Source: Parvibaculum sedimenti
GTDB lineage: Bacteria > Pseudomonadota > Alphaproteobacteria > Parvibaculales > Parvibaculaceae
DNA: 64,000 bases
NCBI RefSeq assembly: GCF_009184905.1
Contig: NZ_WESC01000010.1
Span: forward strand, 88,831-152,830
Direction of reading: 5' to 3'
Made by a program: the position numbers and the translations under genes. A model generated the notes under the pieces. The model searched no databases. It saw nothing but the letters and a program-made list of their open reading frames with translations, and was not told where the DNA came from. Shown here one piece after another: positions 15,176 to 23,983 of this stretch (its first letter is position 1; every line of letters begins with the position of its first letter).

Positions 15176-16789
15176 ATGCCTTGGAATTTCGGGGACATTC
15201 TCGACGCTATTTCGCCAGTCCTGCCCCAGGACGCCCCGGCCTTCATCCATCAGGACCGCGTCATCACCTGGGGAGAAAGCACGAAGCGCACCAACAACCT
15301 CGCCCGCGCCCTCATCGAACGCGGCGCGAAGCCGGGCGACAAGGTCGCCTTCTATATGCGCAACCGGCCCGAATACATGGAACTGCTCAATGCCTGCTTC
15401 AAGGCGCGGCTGACCCATGTGAACGTCAACTATCGCTACAAGGCCGACGAGGTTTTCTACATCTTCGACAACTCGGACGCGCAGACGGTCGTCTACGGTT
15501 CGGAATTCCGCGACATCATCGAGGAAATCAGACCGCGCCTTACCAAGGTCCATACCTTCGTCGAAGTGAATGACGGCGGCGAGATCGCCTCCTTCGCGGA
15601 GCGTTACGAGACGCTGGCAAACACCGGCAGCGGCGAGAAGCTCGATATCAAGCGTTCGCCCGACGATCTTCTCTTCATCTATACCGGCGGCACCACCGGC
15701 ATGCCCAAGGGCGTGATGTGGCGTCACGACGATCTGCGCGAAGTCCAGCTTGCGGCGGGCCGCAAGCTAGGCCCCGTGCCGGAAACGATGGAACAGCTCG
15801 TCGAAGCGCTGAAGCTGATGGGCCCGCAGGGCTGCCATCTGCCCGCCTGCCCGCTCATGCATGGCACGGGTCTTCTGAGCTCGCTCGGCGTCATCATGGC
15901 GGGCGGCGCGCTGGTCACGCTGGAAAGCCCGTCGCTCGACGCCGATGAACTCTGGGAAGCCGTCGACCGCAACAAGGTGCAGAGCATTGCCATTGTCGGC
16001 GATGCATTCGCAAAGCCGATGCTGCGCACGCTCGACGAGACGCCGGGGAAATACGACCTCTCCAGCATTGTCACGATCATTTCCTCGGGCGTCATGTGGT
16101 CGACGGAAGTGAAGCGCAGCCTTCTCAAGCACATTCCGCAGGCCATCATGACCGACAGCTTCGGCGCCTCGGAAGGCATCGGCTTCGGCGCCTCGATGAT
16201 GACGAAGGACGGCGAGATCGGGACCGCGAAATTCCAGATCGGCGACCGCTGCAAGGTCTTCGACGAAAAGGAAGAGCAGGTCGAGCCGGGCAGCGGCAAG
16301 CCGGGCATCATCGCCATGGCGGCCCCCATCCCCGTCGGCTACTACAAGGACGAGAAAAAGACCGCCGAGACCTTCCGCACCATCAAGGGTGAGCGCTACT
16401 CGATCCCCGGCGACTGGTGCACGGTCGAAGCAGACGGTACGCTGACGCTGCTCGGACGCGGCTCCGTCTGCATCAACACCGCAGGCGAAAAGGTCTATCC
16501 GGAAGAAGTCGAGGAAGTGCTGAAAACGCACCCCGCCGTCGAAGACGCGCTGGTCGTCGGCCTTCCCGATGAGAAATGGGGACAGGCCGTCACCGGCATC
16601 ATCAAGCTCGCGCATGGTCACTCGTTCGACGAGGCCGCAATCCGCGCCCATGTGCGCGAGAAGCTCGCAGGCTACAAGACGCCGAAGCGTATCCTGCTCG
16701 GCGCCACCATCGCCTTCCGCGCGCCGAACGGCAAGGCGGACTACAAGGGCGTGACGGCCTTCGCCAAGCACGAACTCGGCGTAGCTTGA
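15176..16789 (+). CDS. Acyl-CoA synthetase (AMP-forming, FadD/FACL-like)
   Basis: 537 residues, starting MPWNFGDIL behind GGGAGGAG. The adenylate-forming enzyme signature is present: P-loop YTGGTTGMPKGVMWRHDD, then SSGVMWSTEVK, a core motif around TDSFGASEGIGFG, IPGDWCTVEADGTLTLLGRG containing the conserved Asp, and the C-terminal Lys near the end (APNGKADYKG). It activates a carboxylic acid to its CoA thioester with ATP. The LPACPLMHGTG segment is common to medium- or long-chain and alicyclic acid ligases. It is followed by an NTF2-like gene and two acyl-CoA dehydrogenases, so it likely starts the degradation of an unusual acid. Confidence 0.9.
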   Translation: MPWNFGDILDAISPVLPQDAPAFIHQDRVITWGESTKRTNNLARALIERGAKPGDKVAFYMRNRPEYMELLNACFKARLTHVNVNYRYKADEVFYIFDNSDAQTVVYGSEFRDIIEEIRPRLTKVHTFVEVNDGGEIASFAERYETLANTGSGEKLDIKRSPDDLLFIYTGGTTGMPKGVMWRHDDLREVQLAAGRKLGPVPETMEQLVEALKLMGPQGCHLPACPLMHGTGLLSSLGVIMAGGALVTLESPSLDADELWEAVDRNKVQSIAIVGDAFAKPMLRTLDETPGKYDLSSIVTIISSGVMWSTEVKRSLLKHIPQAIMTDSFGASEGIGFGASMMTKDGEIGTAKFQIGDRCKVFDEKEEQVEPGSGKPGIIAMAAPIPVGYYKDEKKTAETFRTIKGERYSIPGDWCTVEADGTLTLLGRGSVCINTAGEKVYPEEVEEVLKTHPAVEDALVVGLPDEKWGQAVTGIIKLAHGHSFDEAAIRAHVREKLAGYKTPKRILLGATIAFRAPNGKADYKGVTAFAKHELGVA

Positions 16790-16808
16790 TGCATCGGGGA
16801 GAGCGGTG

Positions 16809-17288
16809 ATGACGCAGGACGAATTCGCCGCTCTCCTAGCACGATTCTCCGCCGCCGCTACGGCGGGCGACGGCAAGGCATTCGCCGAATGCTTCACCGA
16901 GGATGGCGTCTATCACGACTACATCTATGGCGATCACAAGGGCCGCGCCGAAATCGCGCATATGCTCGAAGAATATTTCCATCGCGATGCGCGCGATTAC
17001 GACTGGCGTATGCTCGACCCTGTTTGCAACGGCAATCTCGGCTATGCATGGTCGCTGTCGAAATTCGTCTCGACGGTTCCGGCCTATGAAGGCAAGCAAG
17101 TCGTCATCGACGGCATGAGCCGTTTCGAACTGAAGGACGGGCTCATTTCCGACTACCGTGAAAGCGTGAATGGCGGTGTCGCGATGGCGCAGCTAGGTGT
17201 CGATGAGCCGAGGCTCGTCGGTGTGCTGCGCCGCTGGGCCCGGCAATTGCGCGAGCGGCCCGAAGTCGAGCGCTATCTCCGCCGATAG
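16809..17288 (+). CDS. NTF2-like / SnoaL-fold protein
   Basis: 159 residues. The cone-shaped NTF2 fold is seen in its order: FAALLARFSAAATAGDGKAF helix, FTEDGVYHDYIYGDHKGRAE (conserved acid and aromatic residues lining the pocket), then FVSTVPAYEGKQVVIDGMSR and FELKDGLISDYRESVN. Related to SnoaL and ketosteroid isomerases, which act as isomerases, dehydratases or binding proteins. It sits between an acyl-CoA ligase (20 bp away) and an acyl-CoA dehydrogenase pair, suggesting a role in the same catabolic route. ATG 16809 is chosen. GTG 16806 in frame is less likely. Confidence 0.75.
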   Translation: MTQDEFAALLARFSAAATAGDGKAFAECFTEDGVYHDYIYGDHKGRAEIAHMLEEYFHRDARDYDWRMLDPVCNGNLGYAWSLSKFVSTVPAYEGKQVVIDGMSRFELKDGLISDYRESVNGGVAMAQLGVDEPRLVGVLRRWARQLRERPEVERYLRR

Positions 17289-17416
17289 ACGCAATTTACC
17301 TATGGATTATTGCGGCACAGCTTCCGCACGCACCGTCATTGTCAATTGCCTAAGACTTTCCGGCTGATATTCTGCCACCCCGCAATTGAAATCCTGTTCG
17401 TATCGAGGAGACATCA

Positions 17417-18604
17417 ATGGAACCCATCGAGAAGTTCCGCCAGGAAACGCGCGAATGGCTGGAGGCGAATTGCCCCGCTTCGATGCGCACATCCATGCCC
17501 GAGGAAGAAACGCCATGGGGCGGACGCAACGCGACATGGGCCAATCCAGATTCGAAAGTCTGGCTCGATCGCATGGCGTCGCGCGGCTGGACCGCACCGA
17601 CATGGCCCAGGGAATATGGCGGTGGCGGCCTGACGAAGGAGGAAAGCCTCGTCCTAGGCCAGGAGATGCGCCGCATCAAGGCGCGCCAGCCGCTATCGAG
17701 CTTCGGCCTCTGGATGCTTGGGCCGGCCCTTCTCGAATTCGCCAATGAAGAGCAGAAGCGCGAGCACCTGCCGCCGATCGTGCGCGGCGAGATCCGCTGG
17801 TGCCAGGGCTATTCGGAACCGGGCGCGGGCTCCGACCTCGCCGGTCTTCAGACCAAGGCCGAGGACAAGGGCGACTATTACCTCGTCAATGGCCAGAAGA
17901 TCTGGACCTCCTATGCGGACAAGGCCGACTGGATTTTCTGCCTCGTGCGCACGGACACGGCGAAGAAGCATGACGGCATCAGCTTCCTGCTTTTCGACAT
18001 GACGACGCCGGGCGTCGAAGCGCGGCCGATCACCATGATCTCCGGCGCCTCGCCCTTCTGCGAAACCTTCTTTACCGATGTGAAGGTGCCGAAAAAGAAT
18101 CTCGTCGGCGAACTCAACAAAGGCTGGACGATAGCGAAGCGCCTGCTCCAGCACGAGCGCGACATGATCTCCGGCATGGGCCTCGGCTCGGGCGTCGGCA
18201 GCTCCGCGAGCCTCGAAGCGCTGGCGAAGGATTATTTCGGCGAAGCCAATGGCCGCGTCGCTTCGGCCGCGCTGCGCGAGCACATCGCCAAGCAGAAGAT
18301 GGACGGAAAGGCCTTCGCGCTGACATTGCAGCGCACGGCGGAAGAAGCGAAGGCGGGCATCGGCACCGGCGCCGCCTCGTCGATCTTCAAATATTACGGC
18401 ACCGAGCTCAACAAGCGCCGCTACGAGCTCCTGCTCGAAATTCTCGGCACGCAGGGTCTCGGCTGGGAAGGCGAAGGCTTCACCGAAGAGGAACTTGGCG
18501 TCACACGCTCCTGGCTCCGCTCCAAGGGCAATTCCATCGAAGGCGGCACGTCGGAAGTGCAGCTCAACGTGGTGGCCAAGCGCGTGCTCGGACTGCCGGA
18601 CTGA
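17417..18604 (+). CDS. Acyl-CoA dehydrogenase, catalytic-type subunit
   Basis: 395 residues. The family order is complete: N-terminal helices, the middle barrel with YSEPGAGSDLAGLQTKAEDK, the FAD/substrate strand QKIWTSYADKADWI, and the C-terminal helical domain. The catalytic base is present in the MCAD position: SIEGGTSEVQLN has the Glu where MCAD has YEGTSQIQR. An insertion around residue 250-310 is typical of FadE-type enzymes of sterol or cyclic-acid degradation. It is followed 60 bp later by a second dehydrogenase that lacks the Glu, so the two may form an alpha2beta2 heterotetramer as FadE pairs do. Confidence 0.88.
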   Translation: MEPIEKFRQETREWLEANCPASMRTSMPEEETPWGGRNATWANPDSKVWLDRMASRGWTAPTWPREYGGGGLTKEESLVLGQEMRRIKARQPLSSFGLWMLGPALLEFANEEQKREHLPPIVRGEIRWCQGYSEPGAGSDLAGLQTKAEDKGDYYLVNGQKIWTSYADKADWIFCLVRTDTAKKHDGISFLLFDMTTPGVEARPITMISGASPFCETFFTDVKVPKKNLVGELNKGWTIAKRLLQHERDMISGMGLGSGVGSSASLEALAKDYFGEANGRVASAALREHIAKQKMDGKAFALTLQRTAEEAKAGIGTGAASSIFKYYGTELNKRRYELLLEILGTQGLGWEGEGFTEEELGVTRSWLRSKGNSIEGGTSEVQLNVVAKRVLGLPD

Positions 18605-18664
18605 GGCGCGGCACCGCTTCGACGCCCCCTCTCCGCATCAACGATAACTAAAAGAGTATTTTCG

Positions 18665-19804
18665 ATGGCATTGGTACTGACCGAGGAACAACAGCTTCTT
18701 CGCGACACGGCAACCCAGTTCTTTCAGGAGCGCGTTCCCGTTGCCAACCTGCGCAGGCTTCGCGATACGAAAGAGCCCGCCGGCTTCGACCGCGGCGCCT
18801 GGAAGGAAATGGCCGATCTCGGCTTCGCGGGCATCCTGATCTCGGAGAAATACGGCGGCACGGATTTCGGCCCCGTCGGTCTCGGCCTCGTACTCGAACA
18901 GGCGGGACGCACGCTCGCCGCGAGCCCGCTCGTCTCGACGGTTCTTCTCTGCGGTTCGGCCGTGCAGCTTGCGGGCAGCGCGACGCAGCGTCAGGACATT
19001 CTTCCCGCCATCGCGGCCGGCGAGCTCATCATGGCGCTCGCGCTGGAAGAAGGCCCGCACCACAATCCGACGCATATAGCGACGCGCGCCGTGGCTGAGG
19101 GATCCTCCTATCGCATCTCCGGCAAGAAGACTTTCGTGCTCGATGGCCACGTCGCCGACCGCCTGATCGTTGCCGCGCGTACATCGGGCAAGGACGATGA
19201 CAAGTCGGGCATCACGCTCTTCCTCGTCGATGCGAAGACCAAGGGTGTTTCGATCGAACGAACCTTGATGGTCGACAGCCGCAACGCCGCGAACATCTCC
19301 TTCGACAACGTCGTCGTCTCCGCCGACAACGTGCTCGGCTCTGTCGATGGTGGCACGGACGTGCTCGATCAGGTTCTCGACATTGCCCGCATCGGGCTTT
19401 CGGCAGAACTTCTCGGCCTTGTGCAGGCGGTGTTCGACCAGACGGTCGACTACCTGAAGGAGCGCAAGCAGTTCGGCGTCGTGATCGGCTCGTTCCAGGC
19501 GCTGAAGCACCGCGCTGCCGACATGTTCGCCGAGATCGAGCTGTGCCGCTCGGTTGTGCTCGACGCGCTTTCCGCGCTCGAAGCGCGGCGAAACGACGTA
19601 CCGCAGGCGGCGAGCCTCGCCAAGGCGCGGCTTTCCGATACGGCCCGCGTCGTCACCAATGAGGGCCTCCAGATGCATGGCGGCATGGGCATGACCGACC
19701 AGTTCGATGTCGGCCTTTATATGAAGCGCGCCCGCGTCGCCGCCGCCACCTTCGGCGATGGCAATTTCCACCGGGATCGATACGCCACGCTGGAAGGCTT
19801 CTGA
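18665..19804 (+). CDS. Acyl-CoA dehydrogenase, partner subunit lacking the usual catalytic Glu
   Basis: 379 residues with acyl-CoA dehydrogenase fold: LTEEQQLLRDTATQFFQERV helices, a barrel, then GSFQALKHRAADMFAEIELC and LQMHGGMGMTDQFDVGLYMK. The segment at the normal catalytic position reads FGDGNFHRDRYA, with no Glu at the site of MCAD E376. That pattern is known for the non-catalytic or partner subunits of heteromeric FadE enzymes. It is the last gene of this transcription unit, with a strong terminator 9 bp after the stop. Confidence 0.85.
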   Translation: MALVLTEEQQLLRDTATQFFQERVPVANLRRLRDTKEPAGFDRGAWKEMADLGFAGILISEKYGGTDFGPVGLGLVLEQAGRTLAASPLVSTVLLCGSAVQLAGSATQRQDILPAIAAGELIMALALEEGPHHNPTHIATRAVAEGSSYRISGKKTFVLDGHVADRLIVAARTSGKDDDKSGITLFLVDAKTKGVSIERTLMVDSRNAANISFDNVVVSADNVLGSVDGGTDVLDQVLDIARIGLSAELLGLVQAVFDQTVDYLKERKQFGVVIGSFQALKHRAADMFAEIELCRSVVLDALSALEARRNDVPQAASLAKARLSDTARVVTNEGLQMHGGMGMTDQFDVGLYMKRARVAAATFGDGNFHRDRYATLEGF

Positions 19805-19812
19805 ACGGCCTG

Positions 19813-19848
19813 CCGCCCGCCGGAAACACCGGCGGGCGGTCTTGTTTC
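19813..19848 (+). terminator. Intrinsic terminator after the acyl-CoA dehydrogenase pair
   Basis: ccgcccgccgg (19813-19823) pairs perfectly with 19829-19839 around aaaca, followed by TCTTGTTT. Closes the diiron-ligase-dehydrogenase region. Confidence 0.88.
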
Positions 19849-19923
19849 CGGTCATTATGGCCGCGAAACGCAACCGAACACTTGTTTGAGCGGTCTGCCT
19901 TCCCAAATTTAATGATGGCTTTC

Positions 19924-19950
19924 TTGACAGGCCCCGCGCCCCGGTATGTG
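19924..19950 (+). promoter_or_regulatory. Candidate promoter of the secreted protein-DUF1007-NicO operon
   Basis: A perfect -35 box TTGACA at 19924-19929, with a weak -10-like TATGTG at 19945-19950 (15-bp spacer) or TGTGCT two bases later (17-bp spacer). A small hairpin gttccc-gcaa-gggaac follows in the leader. Only the -35 element is convincing. Confidence 0.4.
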
Positions 19951-20001
19951 CTTGGGCGCAGAGTTCCCGCAAGGGAACACCCCAGATTCGGAGTATGAGC
20001 C

Positions 20002-20310
20002 ATGCGCAAGATCACTCTTGCAGCTCTCGCCGGCGCCGCGGGCCTCCTGGCCGCCACGCCGTCATTCGCCTTCACGACCTATCAGGTGCAGACCGACGGC
20101 GCCAACGCCGCGCAATACACCGACCAGAGCGTGGGCAATGCGAGCAACAATGGCGGCTTCAACTTCTCCATGAAGAGCAGCCAAGACGCGACCGATAACT
20201 TCGGTACGCCCGGCTATTACAACAACGTCGACAATACCAATTCCCAGCAGGCCCCCTCGCGTGACATGGGCTGGCAGGGTACGGGCTATTACCTTCGCCC
20301 CAATAACTGA
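20002..20310 (+). CDS. Small secreted hypothetical protein
   Basis: 102 residues. Signal peptide MRKITLAALAGAAGLLAATP with cleavage after SFA. The mature part is rich in Asn, Gln, Gly and Tyr (NASNNGGFNFSM, GYYNNVDNTNSQQ), carries no Cys, and looks unstructured or beta-prone. Not recognised. The stop codon overlaps the start of the DUF1007 gene (TGATG), so it is translationally coupled to it and to the NicO exporter. A periplasmic accessory or metal-binding role is possible but nothing proves it. Confidence 0.75.
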   Translation: MRKITLAALAGAAGLLAATPSFAFTTYQVQTDGANAAQYTDQSVGNASNNGGFNFSMKSSQDATDNFGTPGYYNNVDNTNSQQAPSRDMGWQGTGYYLRPNN

Positions 20311-20975
20311 TGCTCTCGAAATTCCCGGCCAAAGCGCGATGTCTCAGCATCGCGCTTTTTCTTTGGATGAGCGGACTGACGCCCGCCCTCGCGCATCCGC
20401 ATGTCTGGATCGACATGAAGACGGACCTCGCCTTCAACGACCAGAGGCAGCTGACCGCACTCACGGTCACATGGACCTTCGACGAATTCTATTCCGCCTT
20501 CGCGGTCGAGGATTTCAAAAAGACGTCTGATGGCGGCTATGCAACCTCCGACCTCAACAAGCTTGTCGACGTCAATCTGACGAACCTGAAGGACTGGAAC
20601 TATTTCACCGAGGTGACCGCCAACGGCAAGCAGGTGAAATTCGGCACTGCAAAGAATGCCGGGGCGAGCTACGACAAGAAGCTCGGCCGCTTCACGATGA
20701 TCTTCACCGTACCGCTGGCGACTCCGGTTGCGGCTACGGCTGCGGCGCCCGTCCAGTTCCGCATCTACGATCCAAGTTTCTATATCGCGATCGATTATGT
20801 GAAGACCGATCCGATCCATATGATTTCGGGCGCGCATGACGGCTGCGCCGTCACGACCAAGATTCCCAATGCGGAAAAGATCTGGACCAGCCTGCCTGAA
20901 AGCGCCTTCACCGGAACGAAGAATGCCGGACTCGGCAGGAATTTCGCATCCACGGCAACTTTGATCTGCAAGTAA
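20310..20975 (+). CDS. DUF1007 periplasmic protein
   Basis: 221 residues. Signal peptide up to ALA, then the family's AHPHVWIDMKTDLAFNDQRQ start. The HPH motif directly after the cleavage site could bind a metal. The centre contains TVTWTFDEFYSAFAVEDFKK and the end YDPSFYIAIDYVKTDPIHM, as in other DUF1007 proteins. The family is almost always next to NicO/RcnA-type exporters and is thought to assist metal export from the periplasmic side. That is the arrangement here, with 13 bp before the exporter gene. Confidence 0.85.
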   Translation: MLSKFPAKARCLSIALFLWMSGLTPALAHPHVWIDMKTDLAFNDQRQLTALTVTWTFDEFYSAFAVEDFKKTSDGGYATSDLNKLVDVNLTNLKDWNYFTEVTANGKQVKFGTAKNAGASYDKKLGRFTMIFTVPLATPVAATAAAPVQFRIYDPSFYIAIDYVKTDPIHMISGAHDGCAVTTKIPNAEKIWTSLPESAFTGTKNAGLGRNFASTATLICK

Positions 20976-20988
20976 GAGGACTAGACGC

Positions 20989-22065
20989 ATGCGCGTTGGG
21001 AGTATCGGACGATCATTCGCCCTTCTCTGCATGCTGTTTCTTTTCGCGCCAGGCGGAACGGCACTCGCCGCGCAGCCCTTCGCGATGCCCGGCGCGCCCG
21101 GTGAGGCAGCACCCGCCGCTTCTTCTGGACAGCCGGAAAACGGGGCAGCGGAAGCGCAACCGAACGGTGTGTGGCACTTCATCGCCAAGCCGCTCGTCTA
21201 TGCCATGACCGTGCAGCAACGCTATTACCGCAGCCTTGCCAGCGCGCTACGTGAAGTTTCCAACGAACATTCGCTCGCCGCCGCGTGGACGCTCGTCTCA
21301 CTCTCCTTTGTCTACGGCATTTTTCATGCCGTCGGTCCCGGCCACGGCAAGGTCATCGTCACCTCCTATCTGCTGGCCGACGAGCGCGAGGTGAAGCGCG
21401 GTGTGCTGATCGCCTTCATGTCGTCTTTCACGCAGGCCGTGACCGCCATTGTCGCGGTGGGCGCTCTCTCCGTCCTTCTTGGCTTCACGCGCCGCAGCGT
21501 TGCGGACGCCGTGCCCATGATCGAGCAGGTGAGCTTCGTGCTGGTGACGGGGCTCGGCGCATGGCTTTTCTGGCGCGCGCTGAAACGCGGCCGCGGACAC
21601 GGCCATCACCTTCATGCGCATGTGGGACACGCCCACCACGCCCATGACCATGACCATGACCATGAATGCGATCACGGATGCGGACACTCCCATCTGCCGG
21701 CGCCGCAAGAGCTCGACGCGAATCCCGGCTGGCGAGGCATTGCGGCGATGATCCTCGCCGTCGGCCTTCGCCCCTGTACGGGTGCGGTCCTTGTTCTCCT
21801 CTTTGCGCTTGCGCAAGGGACCTTCGCCATTGGCGCCCTATCGGCCTTTGCCATGTCGGTCGGGACGGCGATCACCGTTTCGACGCTGGCCGTCATGACT
21901 GTCTTTTCGAAAAACACGGCGCTCCGTATCTCCAGCCGAACCGACAATCCCTGGACTCGACGTATCGAGCGTGGGCTCGAACTCGGCGGGGGGCTCTTTA
22001 TCCTGGCCATGGGTCTATTCCTGCTGGCGGGCTCACTTCTCGCCCCAGCGCAACCCCTGCTCTGA
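20989..22065 (+). CDS. NicO-family nickel/cobalt (or zinc) exporter
   Basis: 358 residues with about six to seven membrane segments. Family signatures: FHAVGPGHGKVIVTSYLLAD in the first membrane pair, GFTRRSVADA, and AVGLRPCTGAVLVLLFALAQ near the end. A cytoplasmic or periplasmic loop at about residues 200-235 is extremely His/Asp-rich, made partly by a gaccat tandem repeat, and is a metal-sensing or ferrying loop. RcnA/NicO proteins expel Ni, Co or other divalent metals. The N-terminus contains a signal-like anchor and an Ala/Pro-rich stretch. Operon with the DUF1007 gene. Confidence 0.87.
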   Translation: MRVGSIGRSFALLCMLFLFAPGGTALAAQPFAMPGAPGEAAPAASSGQPENGAAEAQPNGVWHFIAKPLVYAMTVQQRYYRSLASALREVSNEHSLAAAWTLVSLSFVYGIFHAVGPGHGKVIVTSYLLADEREVKRGVLIAFMSSFTQAVTAIVAVGALSVLLGFTRRSVADAVPMIEQVSFVLVTGLGAWLFWRALKRGRGHGHHLHAHVGHAHHAHDHDHDHECDHGCGHSHLPAPQELDANPGWRGIAAMILAVGLRPCTGAVLVLLFALAQGTFAIGALSAFAMSVGTAITVSTLAVMTVFSKNTALRISSRTDNPWTRRIERGLELGGGLFILAMGLFLLAGSLLAPAQPLL

Positions 22066-22171
22066 GCGAACCGGATACTCGACAAGCACGCCCCCCCGCC
22101 GCATACTGCGCCCGCGCCGGGCGAGGCCTCGCGCCATCGATCCAGTATTCAGCGAACGACGAGACACCGGT

Positions 22172-22411
22172 ATGGCCGACGAGACAAAAACCAGCAATCT
22201 GCCCGAACGCATCACCGTGCTGGCCCGGGAGTTCACGCCCGCCGCCATGGAGTTCCATCGCCGGAACATGAGCGAGAAGGGCTATCGCATGGAGGGCCAG
22301 ATCGTTCAGCGCCGGTTCCAGATGATCGAGGGCCTGGGCGCTCCCAAGGACCTTTTCGACGGCGAGCTTTTCTACGCCGCCACCTTCGTTCGCAAGGGCG
22401 ACGAGCAGTAA
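22172..22411 (+). CDS. Hypothetical protein
   Basis: 79 residues, soluble, charged: helical PERITVLAREFTPAAMEFHR followed by RMEGQIVQRRFQMIEGLGAP and a GELFYAATFVRK tail that looks like a beta strand. Not recognised. ATG 22172 has only a weak upstream purine stretch. The frame continues upstream without family likeness. It stands between the NicO gene and the cold-shock gene and may be an independent small regulator. Confidence 0.5.
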   Translation: MADETKTSNLPERITVLAREFTPAAMEFHRRNMSEKGYRMEGQIVQRRFQMIEGLGAPKDLFDGELFYAATFVRKGDEQ

Positions 22412-22688
22412 TCCCTTCGCGTCTGCAAATGGGACAGGGTCAAATTTCCCCACATAACCAAGGATTTGCGGGCGTCGCAAAAGACGTCCGTGAGTGCCCC
22501 GTCGTGGCCAAACGCTGTTGACTTGGACAAACTAATCTTGTCTGCTTTGTCGGCAATCGACATTTTGGCCTGCCTTGGCTGATTTGCCCTACGGGCCTTT
22601 CAAGACACTTCCAAAAATCAGGTTGTCATCATCAGCCGCGCGATGGGAGCGTGGTTATTACCGCACGCAAGTGCGCAAGGAGACCCAA

Positions 22689-22892
22689 ATGGCTACTGGT
22701 ACTGTGAAGTGGTTCAACGCTCAGAAGGGCTACGGCTTCATTCAGCCGTCCGACGGAGGTCGCGATGTGTTCGTGCACATCAGCGCCGTGGAGCGCGCTG
22801 GCCTCAGCACGCTCAACGAAGGTCAGAAGATCAACTATGAGCTCGTGACCGAAAAGGGCAAGACATCGGCCGCGAACCTCACGGTCGCGTAA
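22689..22892 (+). CDS. cspA: Cold-shock protein, CspA family
   Basis: 67-residue single cold-shock domain. RNP1 KGYGFI and RNP2 VFVHIS are intact, and the protein starts [10 protein letters not shown] as in CspA. Such proteins bind single-stranded RNA and act as chaperones or antiterminators. The ATG at 22689 follows AAGGAG. About 280 bp of non-coding DNA precede it, which fits the long 5' leader common in cold-shock genes. A strong terminator follows 26 bp after the stop. Whether it is cold-induced cannot be told. Confidence 0.95.
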   Translation: MATGTVKWFNAQKGYGFIQPSDGGRDVFVHISAVERAGLSTLNEGQKINYELVTEKGKTSAANLTVA

Positions 22893-22918
22893 CTCGCCTT
22901 CGGCTTTGCAAAAATCGG

Positions 22919-22950
22919 TGGCCGGGCCTTGTGCCCGGCCATTTTGTTTT
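22919..22950 (+). terminator. Intrinsic terminator after cspA
   Basis: tggccgggc (22919-22927) pairs with 22933-22941, loop cttgt, then TTTTGTTTT. Very good rho-independent form. Confidence 0.93.
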
Positions 22951-23059
22951 GAGGCCCCTGCCTCATCTGGCGCTCCTTGACAGGCCGCGCCCAGACCGAT
23001 TGCATCGGCCCACAAGCATTGCACACCAATAACCGGCGCCAAGCCCCGGGGGGATCCAA

Positions 23060-23983
23060 ATGAGCCTGCAGCTTCTTCTCATCAATCCGATGATGCGTTT
23101 TCAGGTGAAACGCCGCTTCAAGAAAAACCCGGATGTGATGACGCTTCGCCCCGTCATGCAGGCGATGGAGCCGCAGAACGCGAAGCTTCCCGCCGACGTC
23201 ACCGCGCAGCAGATAACGCTTGGCGGCGTACCCGTCGAAAAGCTCACTGCGACGGCGGCCGAAAGCAGCGGCGCCTTCTTCTACATCCATGGTGGCGGCT
23301 GGGTTGCCGGATCGCCGCGCACTCATCGTCCGCTCACACACCGGCTCGCAACGCAGACAGGCATGGCCGTCTACGCCGTTGATTACAGGCTCGCGCCGGA
23401 GCATGTCTTCCCGGCGGGTCTCGACGATTGCGTCGCGGCCTATCGTGCCCTTCTCGAAGAAGTGCCTGCGCATGAGATCGTGGTCGGCGGCGACAGCGCG
23501 GGCGGCAATCTCGCCCTCGCCCTTGCGCTTCGCCTCAAGGCCGAAGGCATTCCACTACCCGCTGCACTTGTCTGCCTTTCTCCCGCGACGGATCTCGCGG
23601 CGACAGGCGGGTCACGCATCAGCAATGCCAAGCGCGATGCTCTTTTTGTCGAGGAAATGATGGAAACGGTGGAAGGCCGTTACTGCCCCGGCGCCGATCC
23701 GCTCAATCCCTATATCTCGCCGCTTCATGGTGACGTTGCCAATCTTCCGCCCACGCTCTTCCATGTCGGGGACACGGAAATGTTACTCGACGACTCCACG
23801 CGCATGGCCGACAAGATGCGCGCGGCGGCGGTGTCCGTGACGATCAAGGTCTGGCCCAAGGTGCCACATGTCTGGCACCTCATGGCGGATCTTCTGCCGG
23901 AAGCCCGGCAGGCGATCGACGAGATCGTCGTCTTTGTCCAGATACATCGGCGCGCCGCGTCCGGATTGGAGAAGGCTTCATGA
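23060..23983 (+). CDS. Alpha/beta hydrolase, hormone-sensitive lipase family esterase
   Basis: 307 residues. The oxyanion hole is formed by YIHGGGWVAGSP, the nucleophile by VGGDSAGGNLAL (GDSAGG), and the acid and His by HVGDTEMLLDD and VWPKVPHVWHLM. The same order is seen in bacterial HSL-type esterases that cleave short to medium acyl esters. ATG 23060 has GGGGGG upstream. The next gene, a GST, starts 4 bp inside its end (ATGA), so the two are translationally coupled. Confidence 0.9.
   Translation: MSLQLLLINPMMRFQVKRRFKKNPDVMTLRPVMQAMEPQNAKLPADVTAQQITLGGVPVEKLTATAAESSGAFFYIHGGGWVAGSPRTHRPLTHRLATQTGMAVYAVDYRLAPEHVFPAGLDDCVAAYRALLEEVPAHEIVVGGDSAGGNLALALALRLKAEGIPLPAALVCLSPATDLAATGGSRISNAKRDALFVEEMMETVEGRYCPGADPLNPYISPLHGDVANLPPTLFHVGDTEMLLDDSTRMADKMRAAAVSVTIKVWPKVPHVWHLMADLLPEARQAIDEIVVFVQIHRRAASGLEKAS

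Noticed and set aside
18638..19972. 444-codon frame opposite the second acyl-CoA dehydrogenase
   Set aside because: No recognisable domain, high-GC shadow of a real gene.
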